Shown: one piece after another, positions 35,105 through 45,019 of the stretch
Numbering within the stretch: position 1 is the first letter of the stretch
Layout: each line of letters starts with the position of its first letter
NCBI RefSeq assembly: GCF_002067035.1
Contig: NZ_MVQB01000060.1
Coordinates: forward strand, 1 to 64,000
Direction of reading: 5' to 3'
Origin: Methanoregula sp. PtaB.Bin085
Lineage (GTDB): Archaea; Halobacteriota; Methanomicrobia; Methanomicrobiales; Methanospirillaceae
Length of the DNA stretch: 64,000 nucleotides
The notes under the pieces: generated by a model
What the model saw: the letters and a program-made list of their open reading frames with translations, nothing else
What the model was told of the DNA's origin: nothing
The model's database searches: none
Translations under genes and position numbers: made by a program

Positions 35105-35500
35105 GATCGGAACTTATCCGTGTAGATGAGATTTCCACGTTTCACTTTTTTAATGTCAGAGTTTGGAGCGTATCACCCTTAACATCATCAACAGCATCAA
35201 TTCGGTTCTTTTCTCCGCGTTCCATGATTTCGAATACCGGGATCTTGTTGGCCGCTCCCATGCAACGTTTACCTTTTCTCCGTCCTCCAAAGGAACATTT
35301 ATCACCTTCAATCTCTCCTTTGAATCGTTTCTTTCGAATGGTGCTTATCGTTCATTGGTAATACCTCAGTTCGATCTGTTTCGCCGCTAGCAGGAATTTG
35401 ATGCAATCCGAATCGGTGATTTTCCATGACTTGTTCACGGCCATTTCTTCTGTCGTTATGAGAATCGAAAAATACCAATCTCATGGAACTTCTATATAAA
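35105..35500 (-). pseudogene. IS1595/ISXO2-type transposase fragment
   Basis: Read on the minus strand, frames give FKGEIEGDKCSFGGRRKGKR, GAANKIPVFEIMERG and TLKKVKRGNLIYTDKF, matching the central DDE region of ISXO2-like transposases (E-x-DE..FGGRRKGKRG, then G..Y.D). It stops soon after YTDKF and lacks both ends. The 5' side (about 35390-35470) resembles 31230-31310. The rest of the 3' domain type is seen separately at 45020-45296. Confidence 0.7.
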
Positions 35501-35641
35501 CACATACGGTTCGATTTTTCACAAATATTGTTCAGTATTCAAAATGAGATTAGATTTAAGGCTGAAACGATTCGAAAGGCATATTAATGGATTACTTCAA
35601 ATTGTCTGTACCAACAATTATAATTCTCCTGTGATTCGCCA

Positions 35642-38600
35642 ATGGTCCGATCGACAGAAATTATTGAAAAAATACAACACACCCTCTCAAAAGAGGATTG
35701 GCTCAGTGTTGAGGCTCCTGTTCTCGAATTAAAAGCCCAGCAGGTGCGAAAATCCCGGAAGATCCTTATCAGTCAGATCAATCAAATTATCATTGATACT
35801 GCACTTAAAAACGATAGACCCGGCATCCTTCTGGCCTTACCGGATATTCAGGGAAGTGAGATCGATGATCTCTTCTCACGGATTGTCCGTCAGTATATTT
35901 CATCGAAACGTGATAAGTGGTATACGATAATTTATTCACTCGCAGAAAAACTGGGTAAAAAAAGCAACCAGTCCCGCGTCTTCGCCATGGTTGCCCGTGA
36001 TCTTATCGATGCCGGGGTATCTGAAAAAGATCCGGATTTCATTGGAAATGGTATGGAAATCCTTGGCCATATCAGTTTCCGGAAATACCGGTCTGATATC
36101 ATGATAGATATCATCCCCCTTCTGATTGTCTGGGCTGTCACTATCCACGACAAGAAACTGCTTTGTACATCCCTTCGTCTGATCGGAGAGATCGGGGACA
36201 TTTCAAAACGATCCGTGCTTCATGCAGAGCTTTCCAAGGCTCTCGCGACCATCGCCATCCAGAAAAGAGACCGTACTGCATTCTTCTACAGTATCCAAAG
36301 CGCTGCCGAGATACACCAGAAGATCCGAAGGCAGACCTGCATTGCAGCCATCATTGAAAGAGGTGCAAAATCGCTCTTTGGTAAAGAGATGGCAGATATC
36401 CCCCAGTTTATTGATAATTTCGGGACAATTTCACCGGAAGCACAACTTGAGATTATCAGCGCACTGACTGCACAGCTCCTGGAACGAATAAAGGATAAGG
36501 AACAGATCGAGACCGTCCTACAGGCTATCTGCGGGAAAAGACCCTCCGCAACGGGGACAATCATCATTGATCTTTTAAAGAAAGCAGAACGTTCCGGGGA
36601 ACTCTGGTACCTTTCAACTGCACTTGATCTGCAACAGCATATCGGCGAAAGCAGATCCTATCCTCTGCGGGAAATGATCCATGCTGCAATCGCGGTTGCG
36701 ACGGCAACAGGCAATATGCAGGTCCTGAATGACCTGATACCGGTAATTGAAAAGAACAGCAGCATTGTCGGAATATCGAGAACCTACCTCCAGTTTTCCC
36801 AGATAATGCTCGCATCAGGAGATTTCGGATCAGCACTTCAATTATTTGGTAAAATCAGCCATGATACCGAAACTCATCCCCAGTATTCCGATATTCTCAC
36901 GCAGATCCTGAAAGGGGGATTCCGGGATGACAGTATACCTATCGTGGATAAAATTCTTCTTGCCAAACTCAACGAAACCACGGTCTCGGGAGCTGTGTAC
37001 CGGGCTGCTGTTGAAATTGCCAAGGAAGCCCCGTTTGAGGACATAGTCTCTCATATCCGCTCGTTCAATGATTTGATCGTCCTCCACCCGCGGCAAGATC
37101 ATCTCTTTTTTGAGTGTATCACGATTCTTGGTGACCGAGGCTTTCTCAATATTCATGATCCCGGTATTCTTATTCGTCTGGCAGAAGCAATTTTTGATCA
37201 AGGTATAAAGGAACGGGCTGTCTCATCAATTGTCATAAAGATTGCCAAGATTGGGGTTCAGATAAAAAACCGCGATTATCTGCAGCGGGCTGTCGGACTC
37301 ACCTGTGAGATTGACGGGCAGGAGACCCGCTCAGCAACCCTGAGCAGTATCATCGACGAAGCATCGCTGCTTGCAGCACAACAGGGAGATCTCGACCTCC
37401 TCCTCCGGATGCGGGCCTGGAGCAGCTCACTCCTCAAACAGGAACTTGCCGTTTACGCGATGGCTAACATTATTGACGGCGTTGTTAAATACGCAATTGA
37501 TAAAAAATCGTCCGATGCCCTCGAGGAAGCATATCTCATTGCACGAGAAATTAACGATCCCTCCCTGAAGGCACAGCTGTTCGAGCGGATCGCGGAATGT
37601 TTTGTCCGGATCGGATGTATAATCCTCAAAGAGCCCTCCACTTCTTCAGCTAAGGAAGATTTTGCATCAGCCAAGAGAGCCTTCTCCCGGGGTCTTGAGA
37701 TCATCAATCAGGATATCAAATCTCCTCAGGTTTCATTGAAAATTGCCGGCATTATCGATATAATAATAAACCATTCAAAGTCCAGCAGCAATCCCGATTT
37801 TATTATTCCACTAGCAATGTACACAGCGGAAATTCATAATACGTTCGAGAGGGATGCGATGATGTCGCGGATCATCTCAAGCCTTCAGACTGATATCATT
37901 CACCCGAGTTCTACCGATCCCTATGAGATCATGGCATACCTCCTCCAGAGAAGTGAAATGGCAAAGGTGGATCCCGACGTCATCGATCTGGTATCGCGTA
38001 TACTACGGATGATTGTCGATCCGTTTGTCAGGTTATCCGGCCTTGCCGGTCTCGCAGAGTCTGTAATCCAGCTGCAGGACCTCGCACAGGCAAAACCTGT
38101 TCTGGAAGAGATAAAAAACGGATTAAAAGATCTCCCTGCGGAATATCAGAAGATCCTCCTCCTTTCCGATCTGACAATCCTCTATTGCCGTATCGATACC
38201 GGAACAGCCTCAGAGTGTCTCAGGGAAGGAATACGGCGTCTTGAGGGGGTCGAGTATAACCGGGAAGCTCTTGCCCGCCGTCAGATTGTTTTTGCTATTG
38301 TCCGGCTTAACACTGTACTTCCCGAATCCCGCTGGGTGGATACTGCCCTGCAGGTGATCAGCAAGATAACCGATCCTATCGAATATATCAATTCCCTTAT
38401 CGCGGTTTATGGTATGATCCGAGAGGACCATGAGCGGGGAAACGAGATTCTTGGCTACATGACAGATGCCGTAGAAAAGATCGCATCGCCATATGAAAAG
38501 GTCTCCACACTTCTTGATATCATCCCGCTTGCGATCCAGAGCACCAATGGTGACACACCCTCAAAACTTCTGAAGAAGGCAGAGGTACTGACAAAAAAAA

Positions 38601-39205
38601 TCAACATCCAGTTCATTGCCGACAGGATGCGCGATAATATTGCACAAATCTATATTATGCTTGCACAAAACAATCCTGATAAGAAATACATTGACTCAGC
38701 AATCGCTGTCATCAGGAACATCGATGATGATAATCTCCGGCAGAATTACCTGACAAAGATCGGGTATCCGGAAACCTACGAGATCCCCCCGCAGTATGTC
38801 AAGATAAAAACTCTTTCGGAAAAAATGATCGCCGAGGGATTCCATCAGAACCAGGTAACAGTCCTGGAACGTCTGGTAATGACCGTTGCCGATCGTGGCC
38901 GGGAAGCCCTCTTCTTTTCAGAGCTCGCCATTTTTTTCAGAAAAGCAAAGGAAGAAAAGGTTGCATCACGGATGCTCCAGAATGCTGTCAGGGAAGCACG
39001 GATCATACGCCCGCTCTCGCGGCGATCCTATATCATGTGCGATATTGCCCTCAAACTCCATGCAGCAGGGTGTGTCCGCACAGCGCAGGATATCCTCGAT
39101 AATGCTATCGATGCAGCTACCAACATCAGGCAGTCTGCGCTCAGGGATGAAGTTTTTGATGAACTCGGCCTTGCAATCCGGATCATGCAGGAGATGGAGC
39201 AGTGA
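35642..39205 (+). CDS. Large all-helical repeat protein (HEAT/TPR-like solenoid)
   Basis: A 1187-aa protein. It is helical throughout, with repeated about 35-40-residue units of two amphipathic helices marked by patterns such as R-xx-A-xx-I-x-I-A and L-xx-I-A-x-A-x-x-I. No signal peptide, transmembrane segment, P-loop or zinc motif. Some units read like TPR (EEAYLIAREINDPSLKAQLF), others like HEAT. Such solenoids usually serve as protein-interaction scaffolds. The stop overlaps the acylphosphatase start (GTGA), so the two are co-translated. The start ATG at 35642 has no strong ribosome-binding site. Family not recognised. Confidence 0.75.
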   Translation: MVRSTEIIEKIQHTLSKEDWLSVEAPVLELKAQQVRKSRKILISQINQIIIDTALKNDRPGILLALPDIQGSEIDDLFSRIVRQYISSKRDKWYTIIYSLAEKLGKKSNQSRVFAMVARDLIDAGVSEKDPDFIGNGMEILGHISFRKYRSDIMIDIIPLLIVWAVTIHDKKLLCTSLRLIGEIGDISKRSVLHAELSKALATIAIQKRDRTAFFYSIQSAAEIHQKIRRQTCIAAIIERGAKSLFGKEMADIPQFIDNFGTISPEAQLEIISALTAQLLERIKDKEQIETVLQAICGKRPSATGTIIIDLLKKAERSGELWYLSTALDLQQHIGESRSYPLREMIHAAIAVATATGNMQVLNDLIPVIEKNSSIVGISRTYLQFSQIMLASGDFGSALQLFGKISHDTETHPQYSDILTQILKGGFRDDSIPIVDKILLAKLNETTVSGAVYRAAVEIAKEAPFEDIVSHIRSFNDLIVLHPRQDHLFFECITILGDRGFLNIHDPGILIRLAEAIFDQGIKERAVSSIVIKIAKIGVQIKNRDYLQRAVGLTCEIDGQETRSATLSSIIDEASLLAAQQGDLDLLLRMRAWSSSLLKQELAVYAMANIIDGVVKYAIDKKSSDALEEAYLIAREINDPSLKAQLFERIAECFVRIGCIILKEPSTSSAKEDFASAKRAFSRGLEIINQDIKSPQVSLKIAGIIDIIINHSKSSSNPDFIIPLAMYTAEIHNTFERDAMMSRIISSLQTDIIHPSSTDPYEIMAYLLQRSEMAKVDPDVIDLVSRILRMIVDPFVRLSGLAGLAESVIQLQDLAQAKPVLEEIKNGLKDLPAEYQKILLLSDLTILYCRIDTGTASECLREGIRRLEGVEYNREALARRQIVFAIVRLNTVLPESRWVDTALQVISKITDPIEYINSLIAVYGMIREDHERGNEILGYMTDAVEKIASPYEKVSTLLDIIPLAIQSTNGDTPSKLLKKAEVLTKKINIQFIADRMRDNIAQIYIMLAQNNPDKKYIDSAIAVIRNIDDDNLRQNYLTKIGYPETYEIPPQYVKIKTLSEKMIAEGFHQNQVTVLERLVMTVADRGREALFFSELAIFFRKAKEEKVASRMLQNAVREARIIRPLSRRSYIMCDIALKLHAAGCVRTAQDILDNAIDAATNIRQSALRDEVFDELGLAIRIMQEMEQ

Positions 39206-39495
39206 AAACCATAGAGATCACTATCTCCGGACGGGTTCAGAGAGTCGGATTCCGAGCATGTGTACGGAAGATTGCTGCTGATCTCTCTGTTACCGGTACC
39301 GTATTGAATCTTCCGGATGGCAGGGTACAAGTATTTGCCACTGGAGAATCCATGATACTTGAAAAATTCATCTCAATGCTCTATGGATGTCCGCGTGCGG
39401 TCATCCGTGATGTAAAACATACAGAAATCCTTCCAAGAACATTTGAAGGATTTTCTATTATAAAAAATGAAGACAGAATCAGTACTGAACTGTAA
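39202..39495 (+). CDS. acyP: Acylphosphatase
   Basis: A 97-aa protein starting with GTG at 39202 in a GTGA overlap. The signature GRVQRVGFR (Arg18) and the catalytic Asn in TGTVLNLPDGRVQV (Asn36) are both present. It hydrolyses acyl phosphates such as acetyl phosphate. Length is typical. It is coupled to the helical repeat protein and converges with the Cas1 homologue, overlapping it by 17 bp. Confidence 0.9.
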   Translation: MKTIEITISGRVQRVGFRACVRKIAADLSVTGTVLNLPDGRVQVFATGESMILEKFISMLYGCPRAVIRDVKHTEILPRTFEGFSIIKNEDRISTEL

Positions 39496-40555
39496 ATTCA
39501 CTGCCTTTCCGGATCGCATCCGCGAGATCTGACACCAGGTTATTGATTTTTTCAGTATTGATTGACAAGTGGAGCCGCCGGGTGATCTCTTGTATAAGAT
39601 CGTCAGAAAGCATGCATCTGTTTGGCGTCAGCTCATAATCCTCGCTGTTAAGACCTTCATTTACTCTCCGGAAGATAACGGAATCGACCATTCCGGGTCT
39701 GAAGGGATCGGCGAGATCATAAATTAGGCCGTTTTTTCCGTCATGCAGAAAACCTGCATCCGGATCGAGCCGGGCACCAAACGATGCTATAGTGCAGTTA
39801 CCTAACAGCAGTGCATATCCAAAGGAGAGCATGGCATTGACCGGATCTACGTAAGGCCGGGGGGTCCGACGCCTGAATCCCAGATCCGGCGGCAGACTGC
39901 GGGCCATTATTTCATAGTACATATCCGAGACCAGCCGGTGCAGGCGCCGGATTTCATCTATTTTGATGAGAAATGCGAACTCATCCCTGGACTTGAGGAG
40001 AAATTCCAGTTCACCCTCATAGAAAAGGTGAGTGTTTTTCAGCTGCTCTTCCTGTTCCATGAGGAGAATCCGCGCCTGGGCGGAGTTCTTCGCAAGTGCA
40101 GTAGCAAAGCGCTGGTGAGGAATCATTCTCTGAAGTTCGCAGAGTTCAGAAATATTCCGGTCACCAGAAGGGAGGATGGTACCGGCGGGCGTTCCATCAG
40201 CCTCGAAAAATGATATCAGAGCTCCGTGCCGGATCAAGTTCAACACGGTGGATGAGTGAATTGTGTGCCCCCCAACAATGAGGAGGTTTTTCACATCCGT
40301 TATGGGGTACTCCTCTATTGAATTTTTCTTATGGATGATCAGGGTTTTCGGAGTCGATTTGATATGGGCACCAAAACCGCTGACGGTAATCCACGGGTAC
40401 TCTTTCACAATCAACACCAAAAATGGTTCATCTGTTCTAATTACTACCACATATCGCCTGATTAAGCCATCGTTTTTTTCTGACTGCCGCTTCAAGAGAC
40501 CGCCGTGATTTCGGTGGATATAAACCGAATCAAGGGTCATATATACCGTTGTCAT
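39479..40555 (-). CDS. cas1: Stand-alone Cas1 homologue (Cas1-solo)
   Basis: A 358-aa protein with the Cas1 fold: N-terminal beta domain (IHKKNSIEEYPITDVKNLLI, GALISFFEADG) and C-terminal helical catalytic domain (RPYVDPVNAMLSFGYALLLG, LDPDAGFLHDGKNGLIYDLA, DPFRP). His271 and Asp280/Asp283 of the metal site are present, but the Glu expected about seven residues before the YY pair (213-214) is not (RLHRLVSDMYYE). No cas2, effector genes or repeat array lie nearby, and no PolB or terminal inverted repeats as in casposons. Stand-alone Cas1 groups are known in Methanomicrobiales. Start codons of this gene and the divergent ligase are only 24 bp apart. Confidence 0.85.
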   Translation of the reverse strand: MTTVYMTLDSVYIHRNHGGLLKRQSEKNDGLIRRYVVVIRTDEPFLVLIVKEYPWITVSGFGAHIKSTPKTLIIHKKNSIEEYPITDVKNLLIVGGHTIHSSTVLNLIRHGALISFFEADGTPAGTILPSGDRNISELCELQRMIPHQRFATALAKNSAQARILLMEQEEQLKNTHLFYEGELEFLLKSRDEFAFLIKIDEIRRLHRLVSDMYYEIMARSLPPDLGFRRRTPRPYVDPVNAMLSFGYALLLGNCTIASFGARLDPDAGFLHDGKNGLIYDLADPFRPGMVDSVIFRRVNEGLNSEDYELTPNRCMLSDDLIQEITRRLHLSINTEKINNLVSDLADAIRKGSEFTVQY

Positions 40556-40579
40556 GCAATAGCATAACAGGGAGTGTTC

Positions 40580-41869
40580 ATGTACTGGGACAAGAAGATG
40601 GAGACCCTGAAAACAGCTGACCTGAAGGAGATACAGCTGAAACGCCTGAAAAAGACCTTAAAGCAGGTGCAGAATGTAGGGTTTTACCAAAAAAAACTCG
40701 CGGACGCAGGGATCAATCCATCGTCAATAAAGACGCTGGATGACATCACGAAGATTCCATTTACAAAAAAACAGGATCTTCGGGATGGGTATCCGTTCGG
40801 TTTTTTTGCTGTGCCGATGAAGCAGATCGTCCGTATTCATACCACATCTGGTACCACCGGTAAACCTACGGTCGTGGGGTATACAAGAAACGATCTTGAC
40901 GCATGGTCGGATCTTATCGCCCGCAACATGACGATGGTCGGGATCACCGCAGATGATATCTTCCAGAACATGGTTAACTACGGGATGTTTACCGGGGGTC
41001 TCGGATTTCACTACGGGGCAGAAAAGATCGGTATGACCGTCATTCCCAGCGCAACGGGCAACACGAAACGCCAGCTTGAGATGATGCATGATTTCGGCGT
41101 CACGACTATCCATTGCACCCCCAGTTATGCCATGCACCTGTCGGAAGTCGCAGAGGAGAACCACGTCTCTCTCGGAAGCCTGAAGACCGGCCTCTTTGGC
41201 GCAGAACCCTGGTCTGAGAGCACGCGTAAGATGCTCGAGAACCGGCTCGGTATCACTGCGTATGATTCCTATGGTCTCTCAGAACTTTTTGGACCGGGCG
41301 TGGCTTTTGAATGTCAGGAACGGGATGGCCTGCACATCTGGCATGACTGTTACCTCGTCGAAATCATTGATCCGCAGACGGGAGAGCATGTTGCAGATGG
41401 TGAACACGGTGAACTCGTCGTGACTCCGCTCGTTAAAGAGGCTATGCCTCTGCTTCGCTACCGTACCGGAGACGTGACAATGTTGATGGAAGACGGCTGC
41501 CTCTGCCGCCGCGGGAAGAAGATCGCACGGATCACCGGACGGAGCGACGATATGCTGGTAATCCGCGGGATCAATGTCTTCCCCTCCCAGATCGAGCACG
41601 TACTCCTGAAGATCCCCGAAGTCGGGAACCAGTTTATGGTTTATATTGACAAAATTAATCATCTGGACGAGATGACAGTTGAAGTGGAGATAAACCGCGA
41701 ATACTTCAGCGGTGAGCTGGCCGATCTTGCAAACCTCCAGAGAAAGGTTGTGAAGGAGCTCAGGGATGCCCTAGAGCTGAGGACAACCGTGAAACTTGTG
41801 GAACCTGGTTCGCTCCCGCGATTCGAAGGCAAAGCCAAACGCGTTATCGACCGGAGGGAAAAAGAGTAA
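40580..41869 (+). CDS. paaK: Phenylacetate-CoA ligase-type enzyme 1
   Basis: A 429-aa AMP-forming acyl-CoA ligase. The AMP/ATP loop THTSGTTGKPTVVGYT-like sequence (HTTSGTTGKPTVVGY) is near residue 90, and YDSYGLSE and YRTGD further on. It activates aryl acids such as phenylacetate with CoA. In methanogens the pair PaaK-PaaK-ACT is often near indolepyruvate oxidoreductase and may salvage aryl acids into aromatic amino acids. The ATG at 40580 is preceded by GGGAG; a GTG two codons earlier is less likely. Stop overlaps the next start (TAATG). Confidence 0.9.
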   Translation: MYWDKKMETLKTADLKEIQLKRLKKTLKQVQNVGFYQKKLADAGINPSSIKTLDDITKIPFTKKQDLRDGYPFGFFAVPMKQIVRIHTTSGTTGKPTVVGYTRNDLDAWSDLIARNMTMVGITADDIFQNMVNYGMFTGGLGFHYGAEKIGMTVIPSATGNTKRQLEMMHDFGVTTIHCTPSYAMHLSEVAEENHVSLGSLKTGLFGAEPWSESTRKMLENRLGITAYDSYGLSELFGPGVAFECQERDGLHIWHDCYLVEIIDPQTGEHVADGEHGELVVTPLVKEAMPLLRYRTGDVTMLMEDGCLCRRGKKIARITGRSDDMLVIRGINVFPSQIEHVLLKIPEVGNQFMVYIDKINHLDEMTVEVEINREYFSGELADLANLQRKVVKELRDALELRTTVKLVEPGSLPRFEGKAKRVIDRREKE

Positions 41870-43170
41870 TGGTATGCTGGGATCCGCGCATCGAAGAGAT
41901 GCCAAAGGAAGAGCTGCAGCGGATGCAGTACAAACTTTTAAAAAGCCTTGTCTACCGGCTGTACAGCTTTTCGCCATTTTATCATGACCGTATGAAAGAA
42001 CAGAAAGTCCACCCGGATGATATCAGACAATTATCCGATGTAAAGATACTTCCGTTCATGTTCAAGCGGGATCTTCGTGACGGATACCCTGATAAGATCT
42101 TTACCGCTTCGCAGGACGAACTTGTCCGGTATCATGTATCTTCGGGAACAACCGGCAAACCAACGGTTGTCGGGTATACCCAAAACGATATTGATCTCTG
42201 GACAACATCGCTCGCCCGTGCCCTGACATCAGCCGGTCTCGGGCGGGGGGATGTAATTCAGGTAAGTTATGGGTACGGGCTTTTCACCGGAGGGCTGGGC
42301 CTCCACTATGGAGCAGAACGCATCGGTGCAACGGTTCTTCCCACAAGTGTCGGGAACACGGAACGCCAGATCGAGCTGATGCAGGACCTCGGGTCCACGG
42401 CAATCGCATGCACCCCCTCGTACCTCCTGCATATGGGAGAAGTTGCAGAAAAGATGGGAGTCAGCATTAAAAAGGACACAAAACTCCGTACCGGGATTCT
42501 CGGGGCAGAACCCTGGACAGAGAGTATGCGCAACAGGATGCAGGAGTGGCTTGGTATCCGGGCAATCGATATCTATGGCACAAGCGAGCTTTCGGGCCCG
42601 ATGTTTACTGAATGTACTGAGCAGAAAGGATTCCATGTCTGGGGTGACTTGGCCCTGACCGAAGTCATCGATCCCAAGACAGAGGAGCCGGTTACTCCCG
42701 GGGAGAAAGGCGAACTCACCATCACAATCCTGAAAAAAGAAGCCCTCCCGATGATCCGGTACCGTATCGGAGACATCACATCCATGGATGACAGTCCCTG
42801 TACCTGTGGGAGAACCCATCCCCGCATCCAGCGGATCACTGGCCGTGTTGATGATATGCTGATTATCCGGGGTATCAATGTCTTCCCTTCGCAGGTCGAA
42901 TATGCCCTGATGACGATCCCCGAGGTGGGGCAGCACTTCCAGATCGTAGTTGAACGGAAGGGAGCTCTCGATGATATGCTCGTCCGCGTCGAGCTGAACC
43001 GGGAATCGTTCTCCGATAAAATCACGGATATCATGGCCATACGCCAGAAAGTCGAACACAGACTCCTTAACGCACTGAATGTAAAAGCAGACGTGGAATT
43101 GGTCGAACCGGGATCGCTGCCCCGGTTTGAGGGAAAATCAAAGAAGGTTATTGACAAGAGGTCGATGTAA
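41869..43170 (+). CDS. paaK: Phenylacetate-CoA ligase-type enzyme 2
   Basis: A 433-aa paralogue of the preceding ligase, with SSGTTGKPTVVGYT, IYGTSELSGP, YRIGD and the C-terminal RGINVFPSQVE shared by both. Two CxxC-type positions (CTCGRTH) lie near residue 300. The start overlaps the previous stop by one base (TAATG). The tandem arrangement suggests either different substrates or a heteromer. It is directly followed by the ACT protein, which starts right after its stop. Confidence 0.9.
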   Translation: MVCWDPRIEEMPKEELQRMQYKLLKSLVYRLYSFSPFYHDRMKEQKVHPDDIRQLSDVKILPFMFKRDLRDGYPDKIFTASQDELVRYHVSSGTTGKPTVVGYTQNDIDLWTTSLARALTSAGLGRGDVIQVSYGYGLFTGGLGLHYGAERIGATVLPTSVGNTERQIELMQDLGSTAIACTPSYLLHMGEVAEKMGVSIKKDTKLRTGILGAEPWTESMRNRMQEWLGIRAIDIYGTSELSGPMFTECTEQKGFHVWGDLALTEVIDPKTEEPVTPGEKGELTITILKKEALPMIRYRIGDITSMDDSPCTCGRTHPRIQRITGRVDDMLIIRGINVFPSQVEYALMTIPEVGQHFQIVVERKGALDDMLVRVELNRESFSDKITDIMAIRQKVEHRLLNALNVKADVELVEPGSLPRFEGKSKKVIDKRSM

Positions 43171-43605
43171 ATGGACACCCATAATTACATTATCAGGCAG
43201 ATCTCGATATTCTCTGAAAACCGCCCGGGGCGTCTGGCAGCCATTGCCCACGCGCTGGGAGAGGAGAAGATCAACATCCTCGCTTTCAGTATTGCCGAGG
43301 CAAACGGATTTGGCGTAGTAAGGGCGCTCGTTGATAATCCGGAAAAAGCGCACAACAAACTGCAGGCGCTCGGTTTCAATATCGCATTTACGGATGTAAT
43401 CGCAGTCAAGATGAAGGACCAGCCCGGCGGATTATATGAAGTTGCAAAGATCCTTGGCGACGCAGGAATCAACATCGAATATTCCTATGCCTACTCCGGC
43501 AAAGACGGTGCGGTCCTTATTCTCCGGGTCGATCAGGTAGAAGATGCTATCAGGAAGATCCGTGCTTCGGGAGCAACCCTCCTTGAGCGATCGGTCTTCC
43601 ATTAA
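43171..43605 (+). CDS. Tandem ACT-domain amino-acid-binding protein
   Basis: A 144-aa protein made of two ACT domains (about residues 5-70 and 72-140), each opening with a ligand-binding loop (SENRPGRLAAIAHAL and DQPGGLYEVAKIL). Free-standing double ACT proteins next to PaaK genes probably sense an aromatic amino acid and adjust the ligases. The gene starts with the base after the ligase stop, so co-expression is nearly certain. Confidence 0.9.
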   Translation: MDTHNYIIRQISIFSENRPGRLAAIAHALGEEKINILAFSIAEANGFGVVRALVDNPEKAHNKLQALGFNIAFTDVIAVKMKDQPGGLYEVAKILGDAGINIEYSYAYSGKDGAVLILRVDQVEDAIRKIRASGATLLERSVFH

Positions 43606-43613
43606 AATGGTAC

Positions 43614-44900
43614 TTACCTTTTTTCCCATTTGATAAGTTCAGTCACCTTGGAGAGAGTGCTCCCTCTCCGGATCTCCTCCCGGATCCGCTCCTCATTTTT
43701 CCGGACTTCGAGTGCTCGCCTCGCGATCTCGTAAGCCCGCTCCTGTGGAACGACAACAATCCCGCTTTCATCGCCAATGATCCAGTCCCCCGGGCGGACA
43801 TACTGGCCGGCGCAGCGGATCTCGGCATTGATCTCTCCGAATCCCTTGGGTTCTCCCGCGTTAGGAACGATAGCCTTCGCAAACAGGGGAAATTTCATTG
43901 CCCGGATATCATCGATATCCCGGACAGCCCCGTCAATAACGACACCGGCGATTCTTTTCCTCCTGCAGCTTTCTGTCGCAAGTTCACCCCATGGGGCCAC
44001 ATCAGTGATGCCGTCGTTGTTGATGACAATAACATCCCCCTCACCTGCAACGTCGATAGCCTCGACCGGCTTTGCCCAGTCACCACCGATGGTATGCACG
44101 GTTACTGCCCTGCCAGCCATCTTCACGTTCCCGCAGAAGGAAAGGAGTCCGGCCATGGCTCCTTTACGGTGCATCGCGTCCGTGATGTTCGGTGTTGATA
44201 CTTTCATAAAAATTGTCCGGATTTCGTCATCACCGGACTTCTTTGTCCGTGTTTTTCCCACAGGTTTATCCATCGCTTCCCGTATCTTCCGTGCCGACGC
44301 GGTGACATCAGCAGACCGCACAATCCAGCCGCCAACGATGACAATATCTGCCCCGCGCCTGACAGCCTCTTTTGCTCCATCCGCATCGATGCCCCCCGCA
44401 ACGGCAACAGGGACATGGACCTTTTCCGCGATGGCTGAAAGGAGGGAAAGCGAATCCTTTCCTGTCATCTGCTGATCGATTCCTGTATGGGCACAGACGA
44501 TATCGATCCCCATCTTCTCAAGCTGCACAGATCGTTTCTCTGGATCAGGTGTATTGATCAGATCCGCCATCAGCCGGATGCCATAGAGCCTGGCGGCGCG
44601 GATAGCATCAGCTACAACCGCATCGTCAGCATCGGCAAGGATACAGACGATATCTGCCCCTGCTTTAGCGGCCATCTCCACTTCCATTGCTCCGGTATCG
44701 GCAACCTTCATGTCGGCAATAATCGTTGCCTGCGGAAACCTGTCACGGAGTTCACGGACTGCCTGGATTCCCTCGCTCTTAATCAGGGGTGTTCCGGCTT
44801 CTATCCAGTCGGCGCCACCGTCCACTGATTCCTGTGCTATCTGCAATGCCCGTTTCAATTCAAGGAGGTCGAGCGCTACCTGCAGAATCGCCTTTTTCAT
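43614..44900 (-). CDS. Hexulose-6-phosphate synthase fused to RraA-like domain
   Basis: A 428-aa fusion from ATG 44900 (a TTG two codons earlier is in frame). Residues 1-205 form the orotidine-phosphate-decarboxylase-like barrel of Hps ([18 protein letters not shown]). Residues 225-420 match the RraA/demethylmenaquinone-methyltransferase-like family ([39 protein letters not shown]). In archaea the Hps activity makes ribose phosphate by reversing the ribulose monophosphate pathway. The RraA part may act as an aldolase rather than an RNase E regulator, since archaea lack RNase E. It converges with the ACT gene. Confidence 0.9.
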   Translation of the reverse strand: MKKAILQVALDLLELKRALQIAQESVDGGADWIEAGTPLIKSEGIQAVRELRDRFPQATIIADMKVADTGAMEVEMAAKAGADIVCILADADDAVVADAIRAARLYGIRLMADLINTPDPEKRSVQLEKMGIDIVCAHTGIDQQMTGKDSLSLLSAIAEKVHVPVAVAGGIDADGAKEAVRRGADIVIVGGWIVRSADVTASARKIREAMDKPVGKTRTKKSGDDEIRTIFMKVSTPNITDAMHRKGAMAGLLSFCGNVKMAGRAVTVHTIGGDWAKPVEAIDVAGEGDVIVINNDGITDVAPWGELATESCRRKRIAGVVIDGAVRDIDDIRAMKFPLFAKAIVPNAGEPKGFGEINAEIRCAGQYVRPGDWIIGDESGIVVVPQERAYEIARRALEVRKNEERIREEIRRGSTLSKVTELIKWEKR

Positions 44901-45019
44901 AATCAATGATTGGGTTCACCTGATGTTTAATCATTACCCGTAACAGGGTATATTTCTGCGATGCTGGCCGCGCAAATGCAAAAAAATGGTGATGATGTAT
45001 AACCCACCACAAAGACCAG

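Noticed and set aside
39479-40555. Casposon around the Cas1 gene
   Set aside because: No PolB gene, terminal inverted repeats or target-site duplication could be seen, and the neighbours are chromosomal genes.
42229-43059. 276-aa minus-strand frame opposite the second PaaK gene
   Set aside because: Shadow of a well-supported gene with no recognisable domain.
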